A model generated the notes under the pieces. That model was not told the DNA's origin, made no database searches, and saw only the letters and a program-made list of their open reading frames with translations. From Coptis chinensis (taxonomy: Eukaryota > Streptophyta > Magnoliopsida > Ranunculales > Ranunculaceae), in assembly GCA_015680905.1 (NCBI GenBank), contig CM027385.1, forward strand, positions 78,885,501-78,949,500: 64,000 bases of DNA. The letters are read 5' to 3'. A program made the position numbers and the translations under genes. This document shows, piece by piece, positions 21,668 to 33,206 of the stretch. The stretch's first letter is position 1, and each line of letters begins with the position of its first letter.

Positions 21668-22987
21668 TATTGAAAACCAGAAAGCAAGAAATGAGGATGA
21701 GGAAATAATGAATTTATTGATTACTTTGTTATCTGTTACAGGTAGTATTTATAGACAAAATATATAAACGGTTACAACAGTTTCTCAACAGAATAACGAA
21801 CTTTATACCTGACTAACAAACTTAGTTTGACTATTCAGTATACTCTGTTACTGAATAGGATTCTTATATACATCAATACACCCCCTCAAGTGATCAGTGG
21901 TACAATGGAGAGCTTGTTCTGTAAGAATTGTAGTTTTGTTGGAGATAAGCCCTTGGTGAATGTGTTAGCAGTCTGGTCCTCTGTACAAACATATTTAAGT
22001 TTGAGAACTTTGTTTGTGACAAGTTCTCTAATGTAATGACCTCTGTGTTTTGTGCGTGCATGAAACATAGGGTTGGATGATAGGGCTATCGCACTGAGGT
22101 TATCACACCATGTAGTTGGTGGTCGAGGCGGAAAAATATGGAGATCTTGGAGTAAGATACAGAGCCAATATATTTCTGCAGCTGTTGTTACCAATGTCCT
22201 ATATTTGGCTTCTGTGGATGATTGTGACTGTACTTTGCTTTCATGAGATCACCATGCAGGAAGGCATTGGTGACATCAAGTTGTGTTATTTTAATATACT
22301 ATTCCTCTTACCAAGCCTAAAAAAAAAGGTGTGTTATTTTCCAATCAAGTTGCACTGCAATTGCAAGAATTAACCTTATAGTTGTGGCATCTGCAACTGG
22401 AGTTAAATGTCTCATTGAAGTCTATTCCGGGCTTCTGATGATAACCTTTAGCAACTAAGTGTGCTTAATATTTGTCATTAGTCCCATCTAACTTTTCTTT
22501 GATTCTGAACACCCTTTTGTTGTCAACTAAGTGCATACTGGGATGATAAGGGACAAGAGTCCAAGTTCCTGTCTGCAGTAGTGCATTATACTCTGTCTGC
22601 ATTGCATTTCTTCACTTTTCATCCTTAATGGCTTGCAAATGGCATATTAGTACAGTAGGTTTGGACTCTATTTTTGAAACAGAAACAGATGGCATTGGAT
22701 TCCTTGTTGCAGAGTATACTTTCTTTTTGACAATGCCAGATTTGGACCTAGTATGCATAGGTTCAACTGGTTGAATGAGATGAGTATGAGTGGTACTATG
22801 TGATGGAAGAGATGATAATGTGTTTGAACTGTTGTTTGGAAGTTGCATTTGAGAGGATATTGGGTTAGAAGTCATTGGACAGTGATGGTGATTAGTAATA
22901 AATAGTAGGTGAATGTGATGAACTGGAATGAGAGTTTGAAGGACTAGATGCATTGGACTCTGACTAGGATTCTTATGTACATCAATA
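21668..22987 (-). mobile_element. Ty1/Copia LTR element relic
   Basis: A fossil Copia element in minus orientation. The 3' LTR is 21668-21878 (about 211 bp, ends TATTG...CAATA), next to a polypurine tract (CCCCCTC on the plus strand at 21881-21887). A Copia RNase H region (21886-22194) and a remnant of the integrase/RT hinge region (about 22612-22985) follow. Only a short piece of the 5' LTR remains at the right edge. The 5-bp target duplication GCTAA is perfect (21663-21667 and 22988-22992), and the parallel F-box 4 region has the unoccupied GCTAA (near 25223). The element is short of most of its body and clearly broken, of moderate to old age. Confidence 0.8.
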
Positions 22988-22992
22988 GCTAA

Positions 22993-23560
22993 AACCAGGA
23001 CATCCTCGTTGGTGGATCTGCTTTCAGAGCTTTTCAAATTACATTGACCAATACTTTTCCCTTGGTTTTGATGGTCATTATAAAATGCTTGTAGAAATCA
23101 ATTTCAAGCTTGCGGTCCTCTACCTACCAGTCCTTTGGCACCATTTGATGGTTTATGCTTCTGTGACACCATTCCAGTGTGGATCACTATTATTCTCCAA
23201 AGGGAGCTTTCTAGTTAGCGTAGGAGCACTCCAGTATTAGTGTGTCGATGGAGGCTTTGGAAGCTATTGAGTGAAACTGACCATCTTCATTCTTCAGCTT
23301 CTCTACAGTCTCATACATCTCTAGATGCTCTGCCGCAGAAAGAGCTGCGACCACTTTCTAAATCATTCCATAACATAAATCCTGACATATTTCAAGAGCA
23401 GCTTGTCCTCCATGATCACGTGGTTTTACAGTCATATACTTCATTGTGGTTGCGCCCAACTTCCGCAAGTGGGAATTCTTGACAGTAGGGTCGTAGTTAG
23501 AAGTATTTAGTCAGTCGCCAGAGAAAATGTAGCGGTATTTGACTACGGGTAAGAGAGTCA
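22993..23560. repeat. Downstream F-box unit duplication, copy 1
   Basis: It matches 25233-25900 over most of its length (shared TAGGAGCACTCCAGTATT, CTGACCATCTTCATTCTTCA and CATAACATAAA(T/C)CCTGACA). It is part of the amplified F-box flank. The minus strand holds short peptide-like stretches (around KLEIxxxK) in broken frames that I do not recognise. Confidence 0.75.
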
Positions 23561-23746
23561 CAGACCTTATTTTTCAGAGATGCAAACTAGTGAAATAACC
23601 AACAGATAAATCAGAGAATTTTTTAATGAAGCTGGAACGTCTATTCCTGCCCATCAACGGCTGCTATGATGAGTAAAAGGGATCACAAGTTCCCAACCTA
23701 GCTGTAAAAATATCCTTTGTTCTTACCCATCCCTTTTTTCCTATCA

Positions 23747-24215
23747 ACTGAAAAATGGAGTGACAAGGTTTATGCAGAAGATGAATGGATTCAAGTTTAC
23801 GAGTATAAAGAAGAAAATACTTATAAAGTCATTGCATTTGATATTGAAGGTGAGATTTTTCATGAGGTTTCGTACCCTGAGTATTATGGTTCGGATTTGG
23901 TTGATTATATTAGTGTTTGCATTTTAGATGGAAACCTTTGCTTGATTAAACTTGCGGATTCTGGTTGTAAAGATGTATGGGTGATGAAGGAGTATGGTTT
24001 GAGAGTGTCTTGGACGAAACTGTTTAGCATCGAAGAGCCTATTTTGCAGAATTATTGTTTTCGTGTGTTATGTTTTATTGAGAAAGATGACCATTTTCTA
24101 CCTTATGACAGTGATCTATATATGTATTTCTTAAAAGACCAAAGCTTGAAAAAGATTCAGTCTTCCTTTTTCTAGTAAAGCAGCATTCTACGTGGAGAGC
24201 CTTGTTGCACTCAGT
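23747..24215 (+). pseudogene. F-box gene copy 4, 3'-half remnant
   Basis: Homology to the second half of F-box copy 3 starts at about 23747 (KWSDKVY). It runs through YKVIAFDIEGEIFHEV, YPEYYGSDL, LDGNLCLIKLADSGC, WVMKEYGLRVSWTKLFSIEE and QSLKKIQSS. The frame stops at 24175, and the terminal ATxYVESLV block continues out of frame to about 24215. The F-box and the first half of the FBA region are absent. A frame of about 150 residues is still open, but without an F-box it is unlikely to act in an SCF complex. Confidence 0.88.
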
Positions 24216-25232
24216 TAGTATCAGCTGGGATTTTGGCAAGCTGTGTGTAATAGGGAAGAAATGTTTGGGAAAGTGTTTGCTTAGCTGTTCGCAATGGAGT
24301 GATGGACTTGAAGCTGCATCTTGCCAAGGGTTGAAGAGAAAAGCGGTTGGGTTCTGATTGTGCTTGTCTTGTGAAGACTGATGCTGTGCATAAATTGTTT
24401 AGTTTTCATGATGAGCCTCGACATTGTACACTATTTAGTTGCAATAGGCACTATGTTGATCAGATGTCTTGGTGTTCTAACTTTCCCAAGAAACTAGTAT
24501 ATCTTTTATGTTTTGACTGTTATGCATGCTTATGTAATGACTGTACGACCTCCTATCTAAGCTTTGTTTTGGTTTTATTGGGATTCCTGCCGTTGTTTGT
24601 TTATTCCTTTTTCTGGTAACATAGTATGTTTCTCTCTATACGCGATGAACCAATGGCTCCATCCTAGTCCATTTTTGGGTTCTGTCTTACAAGTTAAAAA
24701 TGCTAAACCTGAAAAGGAGCGAGGGCATATGCGTTATTGTTAGCAAAAGTATTAGTAGCAGATTAGCCGCAGCAGTAATGAGTTCTTGTTTTGCTAGACC
24801 TGAAAAGGAGTAAGGGAATATGCATTCTTTTTATGTAAATGCTTTAGTTTTCAGTCTTTTCACGCATCATGGTGAACTTTAGAGTAGCAAATTGGAGATA
24901 GGCAGTGTAGGTTGCTAGATTGCACATTTCTTTTCCCTCACAGTTGCTCGAGAAACTTATCAATAGTACGACAAAGTTTGCCATGGGCTGGCCTTGCGAA
25001 CCGGTCTCAGCAAGATCATTAAACTTTAAAATGGAAAGTTTGAGCCCCTCTTGCCCAACAAGATACCCGTCGACAAGCATTGAAGCTCTTCCTCTATTCT
25101 CTTGTTCTGGCCCTCCATCATGGCAACAAGTAAGAAATTGAACTTCAATGCTTTACAATTCTTCTAGACATGATAGAATTGAAGATGTTGTATGGAACTT
25201 CAACCCTGGATAACACCCTTGCTAAAACCTGG

Positions 25233-25900
25233 AAACTCTCCTTAGTGGATGTGCTTTCAAAGCGTCTCCAATTACGTTGGCCAGTACTCTTCCCTTGGCA
25301 ATTTCGAGCTTGCATACAAGTCCTCAACCGACCAGTCCTTTGATACCATCTGATGCTTTATGCTTGTGTGACACCATTACAGTGTGAATCACTACTATTC
25401 TCGAATTAAAGCTTTTTATATTTGTAAGTGTAGGAGCACTCCAGTATTGGTGTGTCCATGTAGGCTTTGGAAGCTATGGGGTCAAACTGACCATCTTCAT
25501 TCTTCAGCTCCTCACACCACTGTTCCAGATATTTGGTAGTCTAAAGAACTATAACTGAGTCCCTCCAACTGCAGGAGATACTGCAATGAGGAATTCTTCC
25601 ATTTTGTAAATAATGCTTTCTTTCGCTACAGTCTCATGCATTCTATATGCTCTGCCGTACAAAGAACTGCAACCACATTTTAACTCATGCCATAACATAA
25701 ACCCTGACACATTTCAAGAGCAGCTATCCTCCATGATCACGTGGATTTCACAGTCATGTTCGTCATTGTTTGGTTGTGCCCAACTTCAGCAAGCAGGCAC
25801 TCTTGGACAGTAGGGAAACTTTGTAATTAGGACTTCGCAAGTCAGTTGCCACATACCTTCTTCTAAATGAGTTTAGTCAGTAGCCACTAGCGAAACTGAC
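25233..25900. repeat. Downstream F-box unit duplication, copy 2
   Basis: The partner of 22993-23560. Together with the shared flank around 24725-24910, it shows that F-box copies 3 and 4 belong to two amplified units with common 3' flanks. The Copia relic of copy 3 is missing here. Confidence 0.75.
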
Positions 25901-26094
25901 CACTGGTAACACAAATCTTGCCTTGCGTTTTCTGTATGGTCCTTCTGAAATTCTCATTAATTCATTAAATAAATTCTTCTCACTATCACACAAGTTCTTA
26001 CTTCTTACCGCAACATCCCATCTTGGAAAGAAAAATAGTATCCATCTGTAGGATTAGACATCAATTGATAATATAGCTTAAGTTTTGACAAAAT

Positions 26095-26461
26095 CTACGC
26101 CAATTCCAAATAACTTTTAACTACTGCAGTAGGAAAATAGTTTTCTTTTTTCAGTTCTTTAATTCCTTCCTCTACCATCTGCAATTCAAAAATGTATGAA
26201 ATATGAAAGAAAGAAAATTTAAAGCGCAATTAACTGATTTTAAGGAATTAAAATTGAGTTGGTACTATACCCCTGCATATGGTGGGTAAGTGGGATTGGT
26301 ATTCAAGTCCTTCCAGTCCGGAAGTCTTGCAGCAATCTGCTCGATCTTCCGAAAAAGATTGGCCGGTTAGCTTCCATTGTAGTCATGGCTTCCTTTAGCT
26401 TCTTCATGCACCAATTAAGTTTCATCCATACTTGTGATGGAAGGTGACGTGGTACACTGCT
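26095..26461 (-). pseudogene. 3' end of an unidentified gene, fragment
   Basis: Two exon-like blocks on the minus strand. The upstream block, 26461-26271, reads VPRHLPSQVWMKLNWCMKKL and KEAMTTMEANRP. After a one-base frame shift it continues KIEQIAARLPDWKDLNTNPT and YPPYAG. A GT..AG intron (26270-26179) joins in phase to 26178-26095: MVEEGIKELKKENYFPTAVV, then KSYLELA and a stop. The amino-acid composition and clean splice phase look like a real C-terminus, but I do not recognise the family. The shift near ANRP and the absence of upstream exons suggest a pseudogene fragment. Confidence 0.5.
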
Positions 26462-26925
26462 CTAAGTTTCTCGTTTTTGGATGTAGTTGATCAAAATGAT
26501 ACTGAGATGTTCATAAATGCTAATCGATCTATCATTTATATATTGTATCTGTCATTCAATTCGTCTATTGTTTGCACGAATATGGAGATTATAATCAGCA
26601 TCCATTCTACATTTCTTGGCTTAGCTCAGTTGGTTTTCATGAGTTTGTCCTTGAAAGCAGTTTAATGTGTGGAATCCATAACAGAAAACTTCAAACATGC
26701 CCATCAGCCCATGAGCAAAGCCCTTGAGAAACCACTTTCTAAATTGCTGGTATACAGAACCAGAACACTCGATTACAATATTTCATGAAAGTTTCATGAA
26801 AGTTCCAAAGAGTGGTGAGTTTGATTCCGGGCCAAGTTCATTCCGGGCCATGCATCCTTAAAAACAAAATACACTGGTAGGACAGTACAATTTGTAGAGT
26901 GATTTGAGTTCGGACATAAAAGTTA

Positions 26926-27351
26926 GAAAAAACGACTAAAAAGGGTATCAAACTTTACAAGTTTTGACAATACGGGACCATGACAGTTTGGGACCAAAAT
27001 GTTTGATTTTTGCAATGTAGGACTTCCGTCAAATTTCTCCAACACCGTTTATAATTTGTATTAATTTTTATTTTATAAATTAATAAAAATAAAAATTAAT
27101 TTGTAATGTTGAAAAAAAATTAATATAAATTAATTTGTAATATTGAAAAAAATTAATATAAATTTTATAATTTGCAATGTTGAAAAAAAAATACAAATTA
27201 ATACAAATTAGAAAAAGTGTTAGAGAAATTTAACAGAAGTTCATACATTGCAAAAATCAAACAGTTTGGTCCCCAAACTGTTAGAAAAAAAAGTTTGGTC
27301 CTCATATTATTATAAGGTGTAAAGTTTGATACCTTTTTTAGTCGTTTTTTT
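26926..27351. mobile_element. Mutator-type MITE with long inverted repeats
   Basis: A 426-bp element with ~120-bp imperfect terminal inverted repeats (GAAAAAACGACTAAAAAGGG versus CCTTTTTTAGTCGTTTTTTT; GTTTGATTTTTGCAATGTA versus TACATTGCAAAAATCAAAC). The centre is AT-rich. It is flanked by a perfect 10-bp duplication ATAAAAGTTA (26916-26925 and 27352-27361), fitting the 9-10 bp of Mutator-like elements. No coding sequence. Confidence 0.88.
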
Positions 27352-27565
27352 ATAAAAGTTACGAAGAAGACATTTATTTACCCGCATCCCGTGTGTGGGC
27401 CCCGAAGTTTCGGTGGCCCGGCCCAACGATTAAAATGTGGCCCAATATGTATCCATTCACATGTCAAAAACAAAAATCGTTCGCGTTATTATTTGTTTTC
27501 TCCTCCTTTTAATCGATTTTTTTTTTTTTTTTTTGAAAGCTATTACTGGGACATTGTTGGAAACT

Positions 27566-28224
27566 TAGGGGTGATAATTTGGCCCTCAGGCCCTTAACCT
27601 GCCCCGCCCTACCCGGCTTGACCCGGCCTTCAAAATTGCATGTTCAATCCCTCAAAAGTTGTTCTCACAGATTTGAGCCCGACCTTCATGCTTATAAGGG
27701 GCGGGCTAGGGACTAGGTTCTGAAGCATGAGCCCAACCCTCATTAAGCCCTCACTTGGCCCTCATACGTTTTCTTATTATTTTACATTATATTTATGTAT
27801 TATACTATAATTATCTAAGTTGTATAAAAAAAAAAATCACTAAATTAGTTTTCAATAGGGGGATAGATTAGAACATAACATATGTGTTTTTTGTAATTGA
27901 TTGAGTGATAGGAATATAAGTCATACATAAAAGAAAATCCAAAAATATAGAGGTTTGAAAAATATTATCTCTTAGTTAAAATTGATATACATAAGCAAAG
28001 TATGATAAAAATAAATAAAAAATCACCAAAACAAAAGTAAACTAGTAAAGTATAATTAGACCGGACTCGACCCGACCCTCATTTGGCCCTTAAAAATGAG
28101 GGTCGAGAGATGGGTTAAGGGCTTGAGTTTTCATGCTTGACCCTATTCGACCCGACCCTCAATCATAAGAGCTTTTATGGTTTGAGGGCCGGGATAGCCC
28201 GACTCGACCTTTTTATCACCCCTA
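27566..28224. mobile_element. GC-rich hAT-like MITE
   Basis: Terminal inverted repeats TAGGGGTGATAA (27566) and TTATCACCCCTA (28213-28224). The subterminal regions are full of CCCGACCCTC/GAGGGTCGGG-type motifs in both orientations. Flanks read TTGGAAACT and TTGGAATGT, an imperfect ~8-bp target duplication. A central AT-rich segment has no coding potential. The family is suggested by the 8-bp duplication and is not certain. Confidence 0.7.
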
Positions 28225-28965
28225 GTTGGAATGTCCCAGACTTTGTATACTTTTTCATGAAGTCACAATTTGTATTCCTGGAAGTTAGACCGGTCAGCTA
28301 ATTAATAGCTGGAAATATATTTTGAGATATCACAGGAAAAGTCATTCTCCTCAAATGCTCCATTCTTCCGTAATCATTCCAATCCTGAGTGATTCTTAGA
28401 TGTTGGGTTGATACCATCTTTTGGTTCTTTGACATTGTCCAATCAGGAAAGAAGACAAGTCGCTCCTCATGAGCCCATCTTGACTATCATATATCACCCC
28501 TTCCCTTCAAGAATCATCTATATAAATGTCAACACCAGGGATAGAGTTAGGATTCTAAGCCAGGGGGTGTGAGATTATCTGCACACTTTACCACCCCCAA
28601 AACAAAAAATATGCAACTTTTTTATTTTTTTTGTAAAAGGTATGCAATTTTTTTTTTTAATTTTGTCAGAAGGTCTAAACAATAAAGATCAACAAAATTA
28701 TGCATTTATTCTAATTCGCAAAACTAGAGTGAGTTGACTACTAAAAATTTAATATGGACTGATGAAGTTAATTACTTAAACACTTAAGCCATTAATTGAT
28801 ATTAATATGTCTATATATATCTACATAATCCAGTCCACAAGTCTACAACAATTTAACAAATTGTTAGCGTACGTGCTTCTTATAATGCTATAAGTTTATA
28901 TCGTCCTACTATTATGTGAAGAAAACTATAAAAAAATTAACTTGTATTATTTTGTTTTGTTTTGT

Positions 28966-29057
28966 TTTAAGTGAAATTTTTATTGATAATGATAATGAGT
29001 TTTACAAACAATTAGAACAAGTGTGTAACAAGTTGTGTTGCAAGTTCTTTCTGAATT
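28966..29057 (-). mobile_element. LINE 3'-tail remnant
   Basis: The segment AAATTTTTATTGATAATGAT to CAAGTTCTTTCTGAATT matches the 3' end of the LINE at 61753 (about 61777-61860), in the same orientation. Only the terminal ~90 bp is present. A long T-run follows at 29058-29079. A further copy lies at about 30927-30990. Confidence 0.65.
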
Positions 29058-29650
29058 TGTTTTTTTTTTTTTTTTTTTTTTGTTTTTTGTTTGGGTTGAG
29101 GTCTCACATTTGTTTAAGAATTGAGAGTGATTGCTTGTGTCGGTTCATATTACTAAAATTTCAACATTTAACATATTTCACTTCTTTTAACCGATGATTT
29201 TTTTCAGTAGCACATACAAACTTCAAGAAACTATTATATTGTTTGCAAAGCTTCTTGAAATCAAGATCAGTTAAAAAAAAGTCGGGAAACCTTTGTTATA
29301 TCATTACAAATAGGACATATATCAAACCTTGGAACTAAACATATTACATGAAAGAATCTAGACATGGATCTACACAAAGATTCATATAGGGTGATCTTGG
29401 ACACACCCATAAAAACACTCATTTACCCCATAACTAACTAAAGTTTTTGTCATACCCTAATAACCGTCTCAATCCAATAATATCTCTGGGGTATTTCCAA
29501 TAAGGGCAAAAAAAAAAAAAAACAACAACAACAAAAAACAAAAACAAAAACAAAAACAAAATAAAACAAAACAAAAAAGGGTGATTTTGGACACACCCAT
29601 AAAAACACTCCCATACCCCAACTTTAAAATAAATAAATAAAATTATTTTA

Positions 29651-31030
29651 GACCCTAAAATTGAGTTGGTACTATACCCCTGCATATGGTGGGTAAGTGG
29701 GATTGGTATTCAAGTCCTTCCAGTCCGGAAGTCTTGCAGCAATCTGCTCGATCTTCCCAAAAAGATTGGCCGGTTAGCTTCCATTGTAGTCATGGCTTCC
29801 TTTAGCTTCTTCATGCACCAATTAAGTTTCATCCATACTTGTGATGGAAGGTGACGTGGTACACTGCTCTAAGCTTCTCGTTTTTGGATGTAGTTGATCA
29901 AAATGATACTGAGATGTTCATAAATGCTAATCGATCTATCATTTATATATTGTATCTGTCATTCAATTCGCTCTATTGTTTGCAATTTAATATGGAGATT
30001 ATAATCAGCATCCATTCTACATTTCTTGGCTTAGCTCGGTTGGTTTTCATGAGTTTGTCCTTGAAAGCGGTTTAATGTGTGGAATCCATAACAAAAACTT
30101 CAAACATGCCCATCAGCCCATGAGCAAAGCCCTTGAGAAACCACTTTCTAAATTGCTGGTATACAGAACCAGAACACTCGATTACAATATTTCATGAAAG
30201 TTCCAAAGAGTGGTGAGTTTGATTCCGGGCCAAGTTCATTCCGGGCCATGCATCCTTAAAAACAAAATACACTGGTAGGACAGTACAATTTGTAGAGTGA
30301 TTTGAGTTCAGACATAAAAGTTAGAAAAAACGACTAAAAAGGGTATCAAACTTTACAAGTTTTGACAATACGGGACCATGACAGTTTGGGACCAAAATGT
30401 TTGATTTTTGCAATGTAGGGACTTCCGTCAAATTTCTCCAACACCGTTTATAATTTGTATTAATTTTTATTTTATAAATTAATAAAAATAAAAATTAATT
30501 TGTAATGTTGAAAAAAAAATTAATATAAATTAATTTGTAATATTGAAAAAAATTAATATAAATTTTATAATTTGCAATGTTGAAAAAAAAATACAAATTA
30601 ATACAAATTAGAAACGGTGTTAGAGAAAAAGTTAACAAAAGTTCCCCACAACTCTTAAGTCCCCATTAAAAAAGTTGATATTAATATGTTTGATATATAT
30701 ATCTACATAATCCAAATCCCAAGTCTACAAAAAATTTAACAAATTGTTAAACAAAAATCGCGTTTGTATTTGTTTTTTCTACTTATAATTTTTTTTTTTT
30801 TTTTTTGTTTTTGTATAAGTTTATAATTTGGCCCTACTCATTAACTATAAGAAAACTATAAAAAATTAACATTGAAAGTAAAAATTAACTTGTATTTTCT
30901 TATTTTTTACATTTGTTTTGTTTTATAGTGAAATTATTATTGATAAAAAAAAAAATGATAAATTAGTTTTACAAACAATTAGAACAAGTTGGAATATAAG
31001 TCATACAAAAAGTTCTTTAGAGGGGACTCT

Positions 31031-31069
<39 letters not shown>

Positions 31070-31630
31070 TTTGGGTTGAGGTCTGACATTTGTTTAAGAA
31101 TTGAGAGTGATTGCTTGTGTCGGTTCATATTACTAAAATTTCAACATTTAACATATTTCACTTCTTTTAACCGACGATTTTTTTCAGTAGCACATACAAA
31201 CTTCAAGAAACTATTATATTGTTTGCAAAGCTTCTTGAAATCAAGATCAGTTAAAAAAAAGTCGGGAAACCTTTGTTATATCATTACAAACAGGACATAT
31301 ATAAAACCTTGGAACTAAACATATTACATGAAAGAATCTAGACATGGATCTACACAAAGATTCATATAGGGTGATCTTGGACACACCCATAAAAACACTC
31401 ATTTACCCCATAACTAACTAAAGTTTTTGTCATACCCTAATAACCGTCTCAATCCAATAATATCTCTGGGGTATTTCCAATAAGGGCAAAAAAAAAAACA
31501 ACAACAACAAAAACAAAAACAAAAACAAAAACAAAATAAAACAAAACAAAAAAGGGTGATCTTGGACACACCCATAAAAACACTCCCATACCCCAACTTT
31601 AAAATAAATAAATAAAATTATTTTAGACAC
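29651..31630. repeat. Tandem duplication unit 2 (internally deleted)
   Basis: Repeats unit 1, but jumps from the middle of the Mutator-type MITE (about 30640) to the segment equivalent to about 28800. It therefore lacks the hAT-like MITE. It includes the gene-fragment exon (29868-29678, minus) with the same frame shift as unit 1, a truncated MITE (30324-30640), a LINE tail and a second copy of the 29058-29650 region (31032-31625). Confidence 0.9.
29678..29868 (-). pseudogene. Second copy of the unidentified gene fragment
   Basis: Only the penultimate exon-like block is present. It is nearly identical to 26271-26461 and shares its frame shift between MEANRP and KIEQIAARLPDWKD, so the damage predates the duplication. 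The final exon is not included because the duplication starts inside the intron. Confidence 0.5.
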
Positions 31631-33206
31631 ATTTATGTTCCTAGTTAAATCATTTTTTTTTTTATTAGGCATATCCAAGATAAAACAATTCATTTATTAT
31701 AATATATTAAGGACCCAATACTTAACCATATTCATTAGAATATATATTTATTAGAATATATTAAGGACCCAATATTTATTATAATATATCTTTTTCATCA
31801 TGAAATCAAGTTAATTTTAAGACATGCTTTCATGAAGTCCACTTTAACCATTTCCTTTTAGCATCCAACTAGCTCATTTGCTATTAAGAAACAATCAAAA
31901 GTTTGCCTTTTTCTTTCAAAAACATTTTGAAAATTGGAGATAATGCCACCTATCACCCCCTTCAACCTCAAAGCTATAAACTTTGGTATTAATTTTGTAT
32001 TAATCTGAAAAAATAGTATTTATATATCAAGTGAGCTTCTATTTCTATTTCTATTTTGAGGCGGTGCTTGCATATTACGCAACTATATGGGTCCCAACGA
32101 GTTGGTTTTGGGTCTGGTCTTAGCGGTTTCAGTTTGGGTTTTGCTATTTACGGTTTTATCGGTTTCGGTTCTCAACAGTTTTAGTATGAGAATTATAGAA
32201 CCCAACCCAAAACTATAAAAACCCACAGGTTTTTATTGGTTTCGGTTCTAATTCGGGTCTTTATTATTTATTATTATTATTAAACAATTTCAATAATTTA
32301 AACACTAAAACTTTTTTATTTTTATTTTTTTTTATTTTCCTACATGATAATATTTTATATATAATTAGTGATGTATCAACAATCATATTTACATCAATTT
32401 ATGAATACGTATCAATCATACACGTTAAAACAGTTATTATTCATGTGATAATTTAAACCTTTGATATATAAATTAAAATAATCAAATATCTAACCTTATA
32501 ATTTTAATTTTTTTTATGTGCATACACATATATTTGTTTCCTTGTATTAACTCGATCGTGTACACGTGCAATCACATATATTTGTTACCTTGATATATTT
32601 TACGTGCATACACATATATTTGTACACGTGTATTAACTCGTATTTTAAATCGAACATGCGAGTACATGCGTCTTACAATTACATCTCATCACTAATTTTT
32701 AACATGAACACTGTATATTGGTTTATAATAAGTGTGTGTACCACAATATATCAAACATGTATATCCTATTTAAATATACACGTGCATAAATTAATAAATA
32801 TAAAATGTATATACACGTTGACATTATTATTAACATCTATGATACACTTGTTTAACGTATAGTTATAAAATATACATTTAACAACACACATTCACTATTA
32901 TACTATATATATTTAATAGACTTTTACACGTAAAAAATATATTTTATATTATAATGTATTAGTTTGATTATCTTAAATGTAATATAATACTAAATTTTAA
33001 ATATCGAAATCATAATAATCGGTTCTGGTTTCGGTTCAGGTACCCATAGATTTTTTACTATTCGGTTCAACGGTTTCGGTCTTTTATCGGTTTGGTTTTT
33101 AATGACCCATTTTAAATGGGTCTAACTTTTAAGACCCATAATCAAACATTCGGTTTTGGTTTTGGTTTGGTTCCGGGTATCGTCGGTACCCATTGGCACC
33201 CCTACT
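31631..33206. other. AT-rich intergenic DNA with GGTTTCGGTT-type repeats
   Basis: No gene seen. 32090-32260 and 33020-33200 are rich in TTCGGTTTCGG/TTTGGTTTTGG motifs and may be the subterminal ends of one MITE-like element ending at about GGCACCCCTA (33194-33203). The central part is AT-rich with many ACACATATATTTGT-like stretches. Confidence 0.45.

Larger units (their letters stand above)
26245..29650. repeat. Tandem duplication unit 1
   Basis: A direct repeat with 29651-31630. Both units begin TAAAATTGAGTTGGTACTAT and end in AAATAAATAAAATTATTTTAGAC. Unit 1 holds a gene fragment, a complete Mutator-type MITE, a GC-rich hAT-like MITE and a LINE tail. Aligned parts are nearly identical, so the event is recent. 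Confidence 0.9.

Noticed and set aside
26259-26447. A 62-codon plus-strand frame, duplicated exactly at 29666-29854
   Set aside because: Exact repetition reflects the DNA duplication; the minus strand there carries a better splice-consistent coding signal.
29058-29100. Long poly-T runs (also 31033-31068) read as coiled or Phe-rich proteins
   Set aside because: Homopolymers, not coding.
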